Below are positions 32,774 to 41,055 of a stretch of 64,000 bases of DNA, in pieces; the stretch's first letter is position 1; every line of letters starts with the position of its first letter. This DNA is from JBAYOE01 sp050950065 (GTDB taxonomy: Bacteria > Spirochaetota > Spirochaetia > Sphaerochaetales > Sphaerochaetaceae). The position numbers and the translations under genes are program-made. Below the pieces are notes generated by a model. That model was not told where the DNA came from. It saw nothing but the letters and a program-made list of their open reading frames with translations, and did no database searches. Where the stretch lies: NCBI GenBank assembly GCA_050950065.1, contig JBMNGX010000006.1, positions 124,001-188,000 on the forward strand, given 5' to 3'.

Positions 32774-34030
32774 ATGAGTAAAGGTAGGGAAAGGGCATTA
32801 GCAGCTATTAATCATAAAAGTGGTAAAGTACCAATCGACTTTGGATCACTAATGGTTACAGGGATGCACATAAGCACCGTAGAGAAACTACGTGAACATT
32901 ATGGATTGCCAAAAGTACCAGTAAAAGTGTTTGATCCGTATCAAATGCTTGGTGAAATTGATTCAGACCTACGAGAAGCTATGCAACTTGATACTCTCGG
33001 TTTTGCCCCCTATGCTAATATTTTTGGAGTTGCTAATAAAGATTGGAAAGAGTGGACCACTCCTTGGAATCAGGATGTTCTAATTCCAGGGAACTTAATA
33101 ATTGAAAAACTAGGTGATGATATGGTCCTCTACCCAAAAGGGGATAAAAGCGCACCCCCATCTGCAAAGATGCCAGATGGAGGCTACTTCTTTGACTCAA
33201 TTATAAGGCAAGAAGAGTTTGACGATGATGAACTTACTGCGGATGATAACCTTGAGGAGTTTGTCCCTGTAAGCGATGAGATTCTAAATTATTACAAAAA
33301 AGTTGTAAGTAATCCCGATTTTGATAAATACTTAACACTAACAGACTTTGGGGGCTCTGCATTAGGAGATATTGCTTTAGTTCCCGGCCCTGGCTTACCA
33401 CACCCCAAAGGGATTAGAGATATAACTGAGTGGTATATTTCTACTGTTTTACGCCAAGACTTGCTTCATGAAATTTTTGAAAGACAAACAGAACTAGCTA
33501 TTGAAAATCTTAAAAAAATACACTCTGTTGTAAAAGATAAAATTGATGTAGTAATGACTTGTGGTACAGACTTTGGGACGCAAAACTCTTCATTTTGTTC
33601 AACAGATACTTTTGACGAACTTTATCTTCCATACTACAAAAAACTTAACGATTGGATTCATGCAAATACATCATGGAAAACATTCAAGCACAGTTGTGGA
33701 GCGGTATTTGACTTTATGAGTCACTTCATTGATGCTGGTTTTGATATTATCAACCCAGTGCAACTTTCTGCTGCAAACATGGATGCAAAAAAACTCAAAA
33801 ATGAGTTTGGCAAAGATTTAGTCTTTTGGGGAGGTGGAGTTGATACTCAACAAACACTTCCTTTTGGAAAACCTGAAGAGGTGAGAGCAGAAGTTCTATC
33901 TAGATGTGAAATATTGAGTAAAGATGGTGGTTTTGTCTTTAATGCAATTCACAACGTCCAAGCTTTAACACCAATAGAGAACATTGTTGCAATGGTCAAT
34001 GCTGTTCATGAATTTAATGGTGAACTGTAG
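32774..34030 (+). CDS. UroD-family methyltransferase-like protein following iolD
   Basis: 418 residues from the ATG at 32774 (GGGGG seven bases upstream); an in-frame ATG at 32753 directly follows the iolD stop but lacks a ribosome site. The UroD/MtaA fold shows GRERALAAINHKSGKVPIDFG, MTCGTDFGTQNSSF, TFKHSCGAVFDF (zinc His-x-Cys), INPVQLSAANMD and VFWGGGVDTQQ. It is close to the gene at 20423, which ends the first transporter operon, and less close to the riboswitch-linked one at 10939. Its place right after iolD suggests methyl transfer from methylated inositols; the methyl donor is not proven. Confidence 0.82.
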   Translation: MSKGRERALAAINHKSGKVPIDFGSLMVTGMHISTVEKLREHYGLPKVPVKVFDPYQMLGEIDSDLREAMQLDTLGFAPYANIFGVANKDWKEWTTPWNQDVLIPGNLIIEKLGDDMVLYPKGDKSAPPSAKMPDGGYFFDSIIRQEEFDDDELTADDNLEEFVPVSDEILNYYKKVVSNPDFDKYLTLTDFGGSALGDIALVPGPGLPHPKGIRDITEWYISTVLRQDLLHEIFERQTELAIENLKKIHSVVKDKIDVVMTCGTDFGTQNSSFCSTDTFDELYLPYYKKLNDWIHANTSWKTFKHSCGAVFDFMSHFIDAGFDIINPVQLSAANMDAKKLKNEFGKDLVFWGGGVDTQQTLPFGKPEEVRAEVLSRCEILSKDGGFVFNAIHNVQALTPIENIVAMVNAVHEFNGEL

Positions 34031-34049
34031 TTTTCAGTTCGCCATTAAA
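34013..34049 (+). other. 15-base-pair hairpin enclosing a stop codon
   Basis: TTTAATGGTGAACTG (34013-34027) pairs with CAGTTCGCCATTAAA (34035-34049) with one G-U pair; the seven-base loop contains the TAG stop of the UroD-like gene. No T run follows, so it looks like a transcript-stabilising or processing hairpin rather than a terminator. Confidence 0.7.
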
Positions 34050-34269
34050 CTACTTCTAACTCAATTTTGGCCACTTTAAGTATTTTAAAAATTAATAGAA
34101 TAAATTACTGGTTTGGATTAGTGGAGAAAGTTCAGGTATTAGTAAACTGTATCTTTAAATATGAAATTATAAATCATTAAATGCTAACAAAAGATTAACT
34201 TACATTAAAATGATAATTATTCTTAAAAGATGTTGTGTAAAATATTGAATGAAATTCAAATTTATAGGA

Positions 34270-34317
34270 TTGACAGATTCTAAATTAGGTGCAATCATTA
34301 ACCTGATAACGTTTTCA
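34270..34317 (+). promoter_or_regulatory. promoter and LacI-type operator of the second transporter operon
   Basis: TTGACA (34270-34275) and AATCAT (34293-34298) are 17 bases apart. TGATAACGTTTTCA (34304-34317), a near-palindrome centred on CG, covers the expected start point and is the kind of site LacI proteins bind. It differs from the motif at 15446/26807, so it probably belongs to the other LacI gene (41056). The rest of the 34031-34384 gap is AT-rich leader; AGGGGAGT (34330-34337) can pair with ACTCCTCT (34358-34365) upstream of the ATPase ribosome site. Confidence 0.6.
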
Positions 34318-34384
34318 AGAAGGGAAAATTAGGGGAGTGTTGTAATCCAAAAATTAGACTCCTCTTTAATGGAGAAGTTATTTA

Positions 34385-35890
34385 ATGGAAAACTCAAATC
34401 AGTACCAACTGGAATTGCGCGACATCAGAAAAGAATACCCTGGGGTTTTAGCTCTGAATAATGTGACAATGAATGTCGTCAAAGGTGAGGTTCACGGTCT
34501 TGTTGGAGAGAATGGGGCGGGAAAGTCGACACTAATTAAAGTATTAGCTGGAGCTCACGCACCAAATGCAGGTGAAATTGTCTTTGAAGGCAAGTCCTAC
34601 AAATCTCTCACACCCCGTGAAGCGATGGATATAGGGATAGCTTGTATTTATCAAGAACTTAACCAAGTTCCCTATATGACCGTAACAGAGAACATCTTCT
34701 TAGGGCGTGAAATTAGAAAAGAGAATAGATTTCTAAACCTAGCTGAGCAACGTCGTCAAACCGTAGAGGTCCTAAAAGAGTTCAATCTTGACATTGACCC
34801 CGATATGCAACTTGGTTTGTTGGGTGTTGGAAGACGCCAACTTGTTGAGATTCTTAAGGCAGTTCATGCCGAGGCTCGCATCATCATCATGGATGAGCCT
34901 ACAGCTTCTTTAAGTGAAAAAGAGGCAGGCGAGCTTTTTAAAATCGTAGAAGAGTTAAGAAAAAAAGAGGTTACTATAATTTTCATCAGCCATAGGTTGG
35001 ATGAAGTTAAAGCTATTTGTGATGCTTTGACAGTCTTACGTGATGGGGAAGTTGTAGCTAACAGAAGAATCGACGAAGTGACAGTTGATGATATTGTCCG
35101 ATTGATGGTTGGGCGCGATATCACCAACAAATATCCTAAAATTGAGACTAAAAAAGGGGAAGTTCTTTTAGAGGTAAAAGGTCTTACCCACCATGGAGTC
35201 TACAAAGATGTGAGCTTTAAAGTTCACGCAGGTGAAATTTTAGGAGTTAGTGGTCTAGTTGGTTCAGGAAGAACTGAAACTATTAGAGGCCTTACTGGAG
35301 CTGATCCAATTGATGGTGGTGAAGTTTTCATTCACGGAAAAAAAGTTGCCATTAAAAACCCAGTTGATTCGATTCGAAATGGGATAGCTTTTTTAACAGA
35401 AGATCGAAAAGGACAAGGGTTGGTTTTATTGCAAACAGTAGAGTTCAACACCAACTTAGTAGTTCTAAATAAATACAAAAAATTTAAAGCGCTAATAGAT
35501 TTAGCTAAAATGCGTGATAAAGCTCTCCAAATGGTTGATAACCTACAAATTAAAGTGCCTGGTATTTTAGCATTAGCAGGACACCTTAGTGGTGGAAACC
35601 AGCAGAAGGTTGTTTTAGCTAAATGGTTGTTATCAGAAGCTGACATCTTTATCTTCGACGAACCAACAAGGGGAATCGACGTTGGGGCGAAAATTGAAGT
35701 TTACAATTTAATCAACGATTTAGTTGACAACGGAAAAGCTGTAATTATGATCAGTTCTGAGATGGACGAGTGTATGGGAATGGCTGATCGAATTATCGTC
35801 TTCCACGAGGGAAGTGTGATGGGGGAACTCGATCGAGAACATTTCTCAGATGAAAAAATAATGTATGCCGCTAGTGGCTATCCAATTTAG
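34385..35890 (+). CDS. ABC transporter ATPase, RbsA/MglA type (second transporter)
   Basis: 501 residues with two ATPase halves: GENGAGKST, MDEPTASLSEKE, SHRLDEV in the first; GLVGSGRTET, LSGGNQQKVVLAKW and FDEPTRGID in the second. The ATG at 34385 follows GGAG. It heads a long plus-strand operon: ATPase, iolG-like, permease, binding protein, iolG-like, TIM barrel, LacI, corrinoid-reactivation ATPase. It is paralogous to the ATPase at 22666. The expected substrate is an inositol or methylated inositol; only context supports this. Confidence 0.93.
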   Translation: MENSNQYQLELRDIRKEYPGVLALNNVTMNVVKGEVHGLVGENGAGKSTLIKVLAGAHAPNAGEIVFEGKSYKSLTPREAMDIGIACIYQELNQVPYMTVTENIFLGREIRKENRFLNLAEQRRQTVEVLKEFNLDIDPDMQLGLLGVGRRQLVEILKAVHAEARIIIMDEPTASLSEKEAGELFKIVEELRKKEVTIIFISHRLDEVKAICDALTVLRDGEVVANRRIDEVTVDDIVRLMVGRDITNKYPKIETKKGEVLLEVKGLTHHGVYKDVSFKVHAGEILGVSGLVGSGRTETIRGLTGADPIDGGEVFIHGKKVAIKNPVDSIRNGIAFLTEDRKGQGLVLLQTVEFNTNLVVLNKYKKFKALIDLAKMRDKALQMVDNLQIKVPGILALAGHLSGGNQQKVVLAKWLLSEADIFIFDEPTRGIDVGAKIEVYNLINDLVDNGKAVIMISSEMDECMGMADRIIVFHEGSVMGELDREHFSDEKIMYAASGYPI

Positions 35891-35902
35891 GAGATAACAA
35901 TT

Positions 35903-36904
35903 ATGAGCAAACTTAGATGTGGGGTGATTGGATTAGGTCGATTGGGTTATCGACATGCCGCTAATCTAGCTGGAGTAGTATCTAATGCAGAGTTAGTAGC
36001 AGTTAGTGATGTCTCAAAAGAGTCTTTGAATCGCTTCAAAGAGGCATACCCCGAAGTTAAACAATACGATGATTACAAAGATATTTTAAAAAGTGATGAA
36101 GTTGATGCAGTAATTATTGCCTCCTCAACAAGTACTCACGGTCAAATTTTAAAAGAGACAATCTTAAGTGGCAAACCCTCCTTTATTGAAAAGCCCCTCT
36201 CTTTAGATTGGCAAGAGGCTGTTGAAATCAATGAACTAGTTGAAAAAGAGAAAGTTTTTGTCCAACTAGGGTTTATGAGAAGATTTGACCCTGCTTACAG
36301 TGAAGCTAAAGATTACATCGACAGCAACTCTATAGGAAATGTTGTCTCTATGCTTGGAATAAGTAGAGACCCATCATGTCCCCCAATTGAATTTGCAAAG
36401 AAAAGTGGTGGGATTGTGATGGACTTAAGTGTCCACGATATCGACTTAGCTCGCTGGTTTATTAATTCAGAAGTTAAAGAAGTTTACGCTAATGGGGCAG
36501 TTGTTCGCTATCCTGAACTTGGCGAAATTGGTGATTTAGATCACATCAATTTAATTCTAACTTTTGAGAACGGAAAAATGGCCTATTTAGAGGGTAGCAG
36601 AAATAGTCGCTACGGCTATGATGTTCGCACCGAAGTTGTTTGTAGCGAAGGGGGCGTTAAAATTGGGACCATTGAGAAATTTGGTATTGAAAAGCTAAGT
36701 AGCAATGGAACTACCATTGGCTCAATTGAAGGATTTTTAGAGCGATTTGAAGTTGCTTATTTAAAAGAGTTGGAGCAGTTTGTTAACGATGTTCTAGCTA
36801 ATAAAGCTCCTAGCGTAGGGGTCTACGATGGACTTAAGGCAATGGAGATTGCCTTAGCTGCCAATGAATCTTTAAAAATAAATAAACCTGTATCAATAAG
36901 GTAA
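35903..36904 (+). CDS. Gfo/Idh/MocA dehydrogenase, inositol dehydrogenase-like (copy 3)
   Basis: 333 residues: GVIGLGRLGYRHAANL is the NAD(P)-binding motif, SFIEKPLSLD the EKP motif, and VMDLSVHDIDLARWFIN the catalytic His/Asp segment. Its closest match here is the copy at 15477 (shared GLFKDM/IVMDL, HDFDMAR/HDIDLAR and RDPSPPP/RDPSCPP blocks). It is inserted between the ATPase and permease genes of the second transporter, a sign that import and first oxidation are coordinated. The ATG follows TAGGAG. Confidence 0.85.
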   Translation: MSKLRCGVIGLGRLGYRHAANLAGVVSNAELVAVSDVSKESLNRFKEAYPEVKQYDDYKDILKSDEVDAVIIASSTSTHGQILKETILSGKPSFIEKPLSLDWQEAVEINELVEKEKVFVQLGFMRRFDPAYSEAKDYIDSNSIGNVVSMLGISRDPSCPPIEFAKKSGGIVMDLSVHDIDLARWFINSEVKEVYANGAVVRYPELGEIGDLDHINLILTFENGKMAYLEGSRNSRYGYDVRTEVVCSEGGVKIGTIEKFGIEKLSSNGTTIGSIEGFLERFEVAYLKELEQFVNDVLANKAPSVGVYDGLKAMEIALAANESLKINKPVSIR

Positions 36905-36919
36905 TTAAAAGGGTTGGAT

Positions 36920-37930
36920 ATGAGAAACAAAGAAGAAAAAATAGTAGATGAATCTAGCATTGAAGAACTTCAAGAGCAAGAGAAGAAGGTAAAGCGGAGA
37001 GGATCACTTGGTATTGTCCTTAGTCTAATTGTCCTTAGTGTAATTATTGCTATCCTATCCCCAAGATTCCTTACTGTTTCAAACCTTACAAACGTATTAT
37101 CACAAGCAACAGTAAGTGCAATTATCTCAGTTGGAGAATTCTTAGCAATTCTGACAGCAGGAATTGACCTCTCAATTGGATCAATTTTAGCTCTTTCTAT
37201 TATGATGTTGGGAATCTTTGCAGTTAATATGCAAATGAACCCAATTTTAGCAATCATGTTAGCTTTATCAGTGGGAGCACTAATTGGATTTTTCAACGGA
37301 ATCCTTTTAACAAAATTACGCTTACCCCACCCATTTATTTCAACAATGGGAACAAAGATGATTGCTCGTGGATTGGCTTTGGCTGTTACTTTAGCAAAAC
37401 CAATTAGTGGCTTTGCCCCCTCAATTCAATTTTTAGGAAATGCCCGAATTGGACCACTTCCTGCCAGCGTCCTTTTAGTTGTTGTAGTTTATGCAATCAT
37501 GTGGGTCTTTATGACTCGAACTACAACAGGAAGGCACATCTATGCAGTTGGTGGAAACGTTGAAGCTAGCCGTCTTAGTGGAATTAACGTTCACCGTGTC
37601 TTATTGATTGTTTACTCCTTAAGTGGATTCTTTGCAGCTTTAGCTGGATTGTTATTAGTAGGGAGGGTAAACGCAGCTTATCCATTAGCTGGAGTTGATT
37701 ATGAGACCGATGCAATTGCTGCTGTAATTATTGGTGGAGCTAGTTTTGCTGGTGGTGTTGGTAAAATCTTAAATACCGTTATTGGAGTATTGATTATTGC
37801 AGTACTACGTAACGGCCTTAACTTACTAAACGTTGATAGTAACTTCCAAACAGTAGCAATTGGTGTAGTTATTATCTTAGCAGTTTACTTGGACGTTGTT
37901 AGACAGAAAGCTTCTGTCATCAACAAATAA
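36920..37930 (+). CDS. ABC transporter permease, RbsC type (second transporter)
   Basis: 336 residues from the ATG at 36920, with AAAAGGG six bases before it (a TTG at 36914 is less likely). A charged N-terminal tail of about 30 residues (RNKEEKIVDESSIEELQEQE) precedes eight to ten helices; family segments are TAGIDLSIGSILAL, LPHPFISTMGT and AIAAVIIGGASFAGGVG. The charged tail is longer than in the copy at 21686. It works with the ATPase at 34385 and the binding protein at 37997. Confidence 0.92.
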   Translation: MRNKEEKIVDESSIEELQEQEKKVKRRGSLGIVLSLIVLSVIIAILSPRFLTVSNLTNVLSQATVSAIISVGEFLAILTAGIDLSIGSILALSIMMLGIFAVNMQMNPILAIMLALSVGALIGFFNGILLTKLRLPHPFISTMGTKMIARGLALAVTLAKPISGFAPSIQFLGNARIGPLPASVLLVVVVYAIMWVFMTRTTTGRHIYAVGGNVEASRLSGINVHRVLLIVYSLSGFFAALAGLLLVGRVNAAYPLAGVDYETDAIAAVIIGGASFAGGVGKILNTVIGVLIIAVLRNGLNLLNVDSNFQTVAIGVVIILAVYLDVVRQKASVINK

Positions 37931-37939
37931 TTGGTTATT

Positions 37940-37957
37940 TAGGGGCTTTTGCCCCTA
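37940..37957 (+). other. hairpin between permease and binding-protein genes
   Basis: TAGGGGC-TTTT-GCCCCTA forms a seven-base stem with a four-base loop and no T tract after it. It may separate expression of the binding protein from the permease upstream. Confidence 0.6.
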
Positions 37958-37996
37958 TAAAAGAATAGTTATTTCATGACCTATAAGGAGGGAAAC

Positions 37997-38947
37997 ATGA
38001 AAAAAACACTTGTCATTTTACTGGTACTGGTACTATTTGCCGGTCAAGTAGCTCTTTTTGCTGCTGGAAAAGCTGAAGCAGAAAAGTCTGATAAAATGCA
38101 AATTGCAGTTGTTCTAAAGACCTTAAGTAGCGAATATTGGCAAAGAGTAGCTAAAGGTGCTGATCAAGCAGCAGCTGAGTATGGTGTTGAGCTAATCAAA
38201 CTTGGTCCTCCCACAGAGGATGCAGTCGAGCAACAAATCAACATGGTTGAAGATGCACTATCATACAAACCTGCTGGTTTAGTTTTCTCACCAAGCCAAC
38301 CAACAACAGCAGTTAACGTTCTTAATGATGCTAAAAGACTTGGTATCCCTGTAGTTTTAGTTGACACCCCAATGCCTGACACATTCCAAGACTATGTAAC
38401 ATTCATTGGAACAGAAAACTTTGATGCTGGTGTAGCAGCTGCCGAAAACATGGCCGCAGCTTTAGGCAGAACAGGTAACGTAGTTGTTATTGAAGGTGCT
38501 CCTGGTAACCCAGCCACTGGTGAAAGAGCTCAAGGTGCAGCTTCTGTATTCAGAGCAAAAGGATTTAACATCGTTAGTGAGCAACCTGGATACTCCGATC
38601 GTGAAAGAGCATATTCAGTAATGCAAAACATCCTTCAAACCACAACTGACATTGACATCGTTTTTGCTTCAAACGACGAGATGGCATTAGGTATTCTTCG
38701 TGCTGTTCAACAAGCTGGTGTAGATGCTCTAGTTCTTGGAACTGATGGAAACGCTGAGGCTCTTGAGTCAATCTTAGCTGGTGGACTATACGGTACTGCA
38801 GCTCAAAAACCTGAGATGATGGGTTATCTTGGTGTTGTTAATGCTATTAAAGCATCACAAGGGGAGACAATTGACAAGAGAGTTGACTCTGGAGTAGACA
38901 TCATTACCATCGAAGGTGCACAAGCTGCATTAGACAACTTAAAATAA
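37997..38947 (+). CDS. periplasmic sugar/inositol-binding protein (second transporter)
   Basis: 316 residues from the ATG at 37997, with AAGGAGGG before it; an upstream in-frame ATG (37976) would put seven residues before the signal peptide. The signal peptide is MKKTLVILLVLVLFAGQVAL followed by FAAGKAEA, with signal peptidase I cleavage likely at the alanines. The mature part is a type I binding protein: QIAVVLKTLSSEYWQRV, GLVFSPSQPTTAV, DIVFASNDEMALGIL and GTDGNAEALESI. It differs clearly from the binding protein at 24421, so the two importers probably take different compounds. Confidence 0.92.
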   Translation: MKKTLVILLVLVLFAGQVALFAAGKAEAEKSDKMQIAVVLKTLSSEYWQRVAKGADQAAAEYGVELIKLGPPTEDAVEQQINMVEDALSYKPAGLVFSPSQPTTAVNVLNDAKRLGIPVVLVDTPMPDTFQDYVTFIGTENFDAGVAAAENMAAALGRTGNVVVIEGAPGNPATGERAQGAASVFRAKGFNIVSEQPGYSDRERAYSVMQNILQTTTDIDIVFASNDEMALGILRAVQQAGVDALVLGTDGNAEALESILAGGLYGTAAQKPEMMGYLGVVNAIKASQGETIDKRVDSGVDIITIEGAQAALDNLK

Positions 38948-38960
38948 GAAATTATTTAAT

Positions 38961-38979
38961 AGGTGGCCTTGGGCCCCCT
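38961..38979 (+). other. GC-rich hairpin after the binding-protein gene
   Basis: AGGTGGCC and GGCCCCCT pair over eight positions with one mismatch around a three-base loop, in an otherwise AT-rich gap. A short T-rich stretch (TTTATC) follows. It may be a partial terminator or 3' stabiliser. Confidence 0.5.
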
Positions 38980-39036
38980 TTATCAAAATAAAATCAACAT
39001 ATAAGTAAGATAAATAAAACATTGTGGAGTGTAATT

Positions 39037-40053
39037 ATGAGTAACAAAAAAATTAGAGTTGGTGTGATTGGTTCGGGTGGAATGGGTTTTCAGCATGCTT
39101 TAAATGTAACAAAATCTCCATTGGCAGAATTAGTTGCCCTTGCTGATCCAGATGAGAAAAGATTGCAAGAGTCGGCTAAACTAGTTGGTTCTCCAAAGTG
39201 TTTTATTGATCCTGCTGAAATGATTGCTAACAAAGAGGTTGATGCTGTTGTAGTGGCTTCTCCTGATGCAACTCACGCACAGTTTGTGATGAAGGCTTTA
39301 GAAGAAGAAAAGCCAGTTCTATGTGAAAAACCTTTAGCATCAACATTAAGAGAAGCTTTAGAAATCATTGATAAAGAAGTGTCTATTGGCAAAAAGTTAG
39401 TTTCTGTTGGCTTTAACCGCCGCTTTGACCCAGCTCATTTAGAAGTTAAAAGTAAAGTTGACGAAGGGAAACTTGGGCAACCACTTTTGTGGAAAGGGTC
39501 CCATAGAAATGCTACAGCTATGTATGAAACTGACGGTTCTTTTATACTCAATAACTCAGCTGGTCACGATGTAGATTCAGCTAGATGGCTCTTAAACTCT
39601 GCTGTAAAAAGAGTTTATTCTTGGGGAATAAAATCTCATGAAAACCTTCCAGAAGGGGCTCAAACTTTATTATTTGTCAACATGGAGATGGAAAATGGGA
39701 TGCGTGCAGCTGCAGAAGTATATGTGAATGCACAATATGGCTATGAAGTTGAACTTGAATTGGTTTGCCAAAATGGGGTTGTAACAACTAAACCAAGAAA
39801 TTTATCTACAGTTCGCTACAACAACAACCAAGGCTCATTTGTATCAGAGGACTTTAGAGGATACTTTATTGACTCCTATGGCATTGAGATGAACAACTGG
39901 CTTGAGTCTCTTCGTGATGGGAAACCATTTGGAGGAGCAGATGCTTGGGATGGATATGCAGTTATGGCAACAACAATAGCAGCTGGCACATCTTTGAAAG
40001 AAAACAAGATTGTTGATGTAGAAACAATTGAAAAACCTGCTTTATATACATAG
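39037..40053 (+). CDS. Gfo/Idh/MocA dehydrogenase, inositol dehydrogenase-like (copy 4)
   Basis: 338 residues from the ATG at 39037 (TGGAG upstream). GVIGSGGMGFQHALNV binds the dinucleotide, LCEKPLASTL holds the EKP lysine, and NNSAGHDVDSARWLLN the His/Asp site. It shares with copy 2 (27882) a C-terminal pattern of a Tyr-rich segment followed by a DAWDGY/SSWDGY motif, and like copy 2 it is followed by a TIM-barrel gene. Probable oxidation of an inositol derivative in the second transporter operon. Confidence 0.85.
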   Translation: MSNKKIRVGVIGSGGMGFQHALNVTKSPLAELVALADPDEKRLQESAKLVGSPKCFIDPAEMIANKEVDAVVVASPDATHAQFVMKALEEEKPVLCEKPLASTLREALEIIDKEVSIGKKLVSVGFNRRFDPAHLEVKSKVDEGKLGQPLLWKGSHRNATAMYETDGSFILNNSAGHDVDSARWLLNSAVKRVYSWGIKSHENLPEGAQTLLFVNMEMENGMRAAAEVYVNAQYGYEVELELVCQNGVVTTKPRNLSTVRYNNNQGSFVSEDFRGYFIDSYGIEMNNWLESLRDGKPFGGADAWDGYAVMATTIAAGTSLKENKIVDVETIEKPALYT

Positions 40054-40063
40054 GAGAAATAAA

Positions 40064-41005
40064 ATGAAGTTATCAATTACAACAGATTCATTAGGAACTC
40101 TCTCATTTGAAGAAATGTTGGAAAAATCAGAAGAGTTTGGAATCGAAGGACTTGAAATAGCAACAGGGAACTGGTCACCAGCTCCCCACTTAGATGTGGA
40201 TAAGCTTCTTTCTAGTGAAAAAGAGCGCACTAATTACATGAAAAAGATAGAGCAGCACAATTTAGAAATTGTCGCTTTAAACTGCTCAGGAAACCCATTA
40301 GCCCCAAACGCTTTAGGAAAATTACACCACGAAATTACTGAAAAAACATTTAAGTTAGCCAACTTATTAGGAATTGATACAATAGTAATGATGAGTGGGC
40401 TTCCAGGTGGGAGCGAACACGATAAAACAAGTAACTGGATTGTGACCAGTTGGCCACCTGAGAACAATGATGTTTTAAAATGGCAATGGGAAGAGAGGGT
40501 AATCCCCTATTGGGAAAATCTAGCCAAATTGGCAGAAAAAGAGGGGATTAAAAAAATTGCCTTAGAAAACCACGGTTCTCAAGCTGTTTACAATGGAGCT
40601 ACTTTAAAAAGACTTAGAGACGAAATTGGCCCAATGATTGGGATGAACTTAGATCCTTCTCACCTCTTTTGGATGGGCTCTGATCCAAGGCAAACTGTCC
40701 GCTATCTTAAAGATATGATTTATCATGTTCACGCAAAAGATGTAAGAATTGAGCAACCTTATGCTGATATGCACGGTATGTTAGACACACAAACTATTGA
40801 TAAATTTGCATCTCGTAGCTGGAACTATGTTGCAGTAGGGTATGGACACGATCTTTCCTACTGGAAAGAGTTTTTCTCACTTTTAGTTTTTGAAGGATAC
40901 GATGGGCCTGTTGCCTTAGAGATGGAAGATATGAGTATGGATCAAATTACTGGTGTCAAGAAATCTTTAGATGTAATTAAAGCAGCAATGCCCAGAGTAT
41001 TTTAA
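40064..41005 (+). CDS. TIM-barrel sugar isomerase/epimerase-like protein (paired with iolG copy 4)
   Basis: 313 residues from the ATG at 40064 with TAGGAG before it. It is a paralogue of the gene at 28904: same length, and the blocks TTDSLG, NWSPAPHLDVDKLLSSE, ALNCSGNPL, KKIALENHGSQ, NLDPSHLFWMGSDP and RSWNYVAVGYG are shared or nearly so. Glu, Asp and His residues at strand ends suggest a divalent metal site. With the dehydrogenase before it, it forms a conserved two-gene module. The reaction is unknown. Confidence 0.82.
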   Translation: MKLSITTDSLGTLSFEEMLEKSEEFGIEGLEIATGNWSPAPHLDVDKLLSSEKERTNYMKKIEQHNLEIVALNCSGNPLAPNALGKLHHEITEKTFKLANLLGIDTIVMMSGLPGGSEHDKTSNWIVTSWPPENNDVLKWQWEERVIPYWENLAKLAEKEGIKKIALENHGSQAVYNGATLKRLRDEIGPMIGMNLDPSHLFWMGSDPRQTVRYLKDMIYHVHAKDVRIEQPYADMHGMLDTQTIDKFASRSWNYVAVGYGHDLSYWKEFFSLLVFEGYDGPVALEMEDMSMDQITGVKKSLDVIKAAMPRVF

Positions 41006-41009
41006 TTTA

Positions 41010-41038
41010 TATTGGGCAGCTTTTTAGCTGCCCCAATA
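41010..41038 (+). other. hairpin between TIM-barrel and LacI genes
   Basis: TATTGGGCAGCT and AGCTGCCCCAATA pair with a single bulged C around a TTTT loop. The stem is not followed by a T tract. It probably lowers, but does not stop, transcription into the LacI and corrinoid-reactivation genes. Confidence 0.6.
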
Positions 41039-41055
41039 ATTATGAGGCGTAAACC

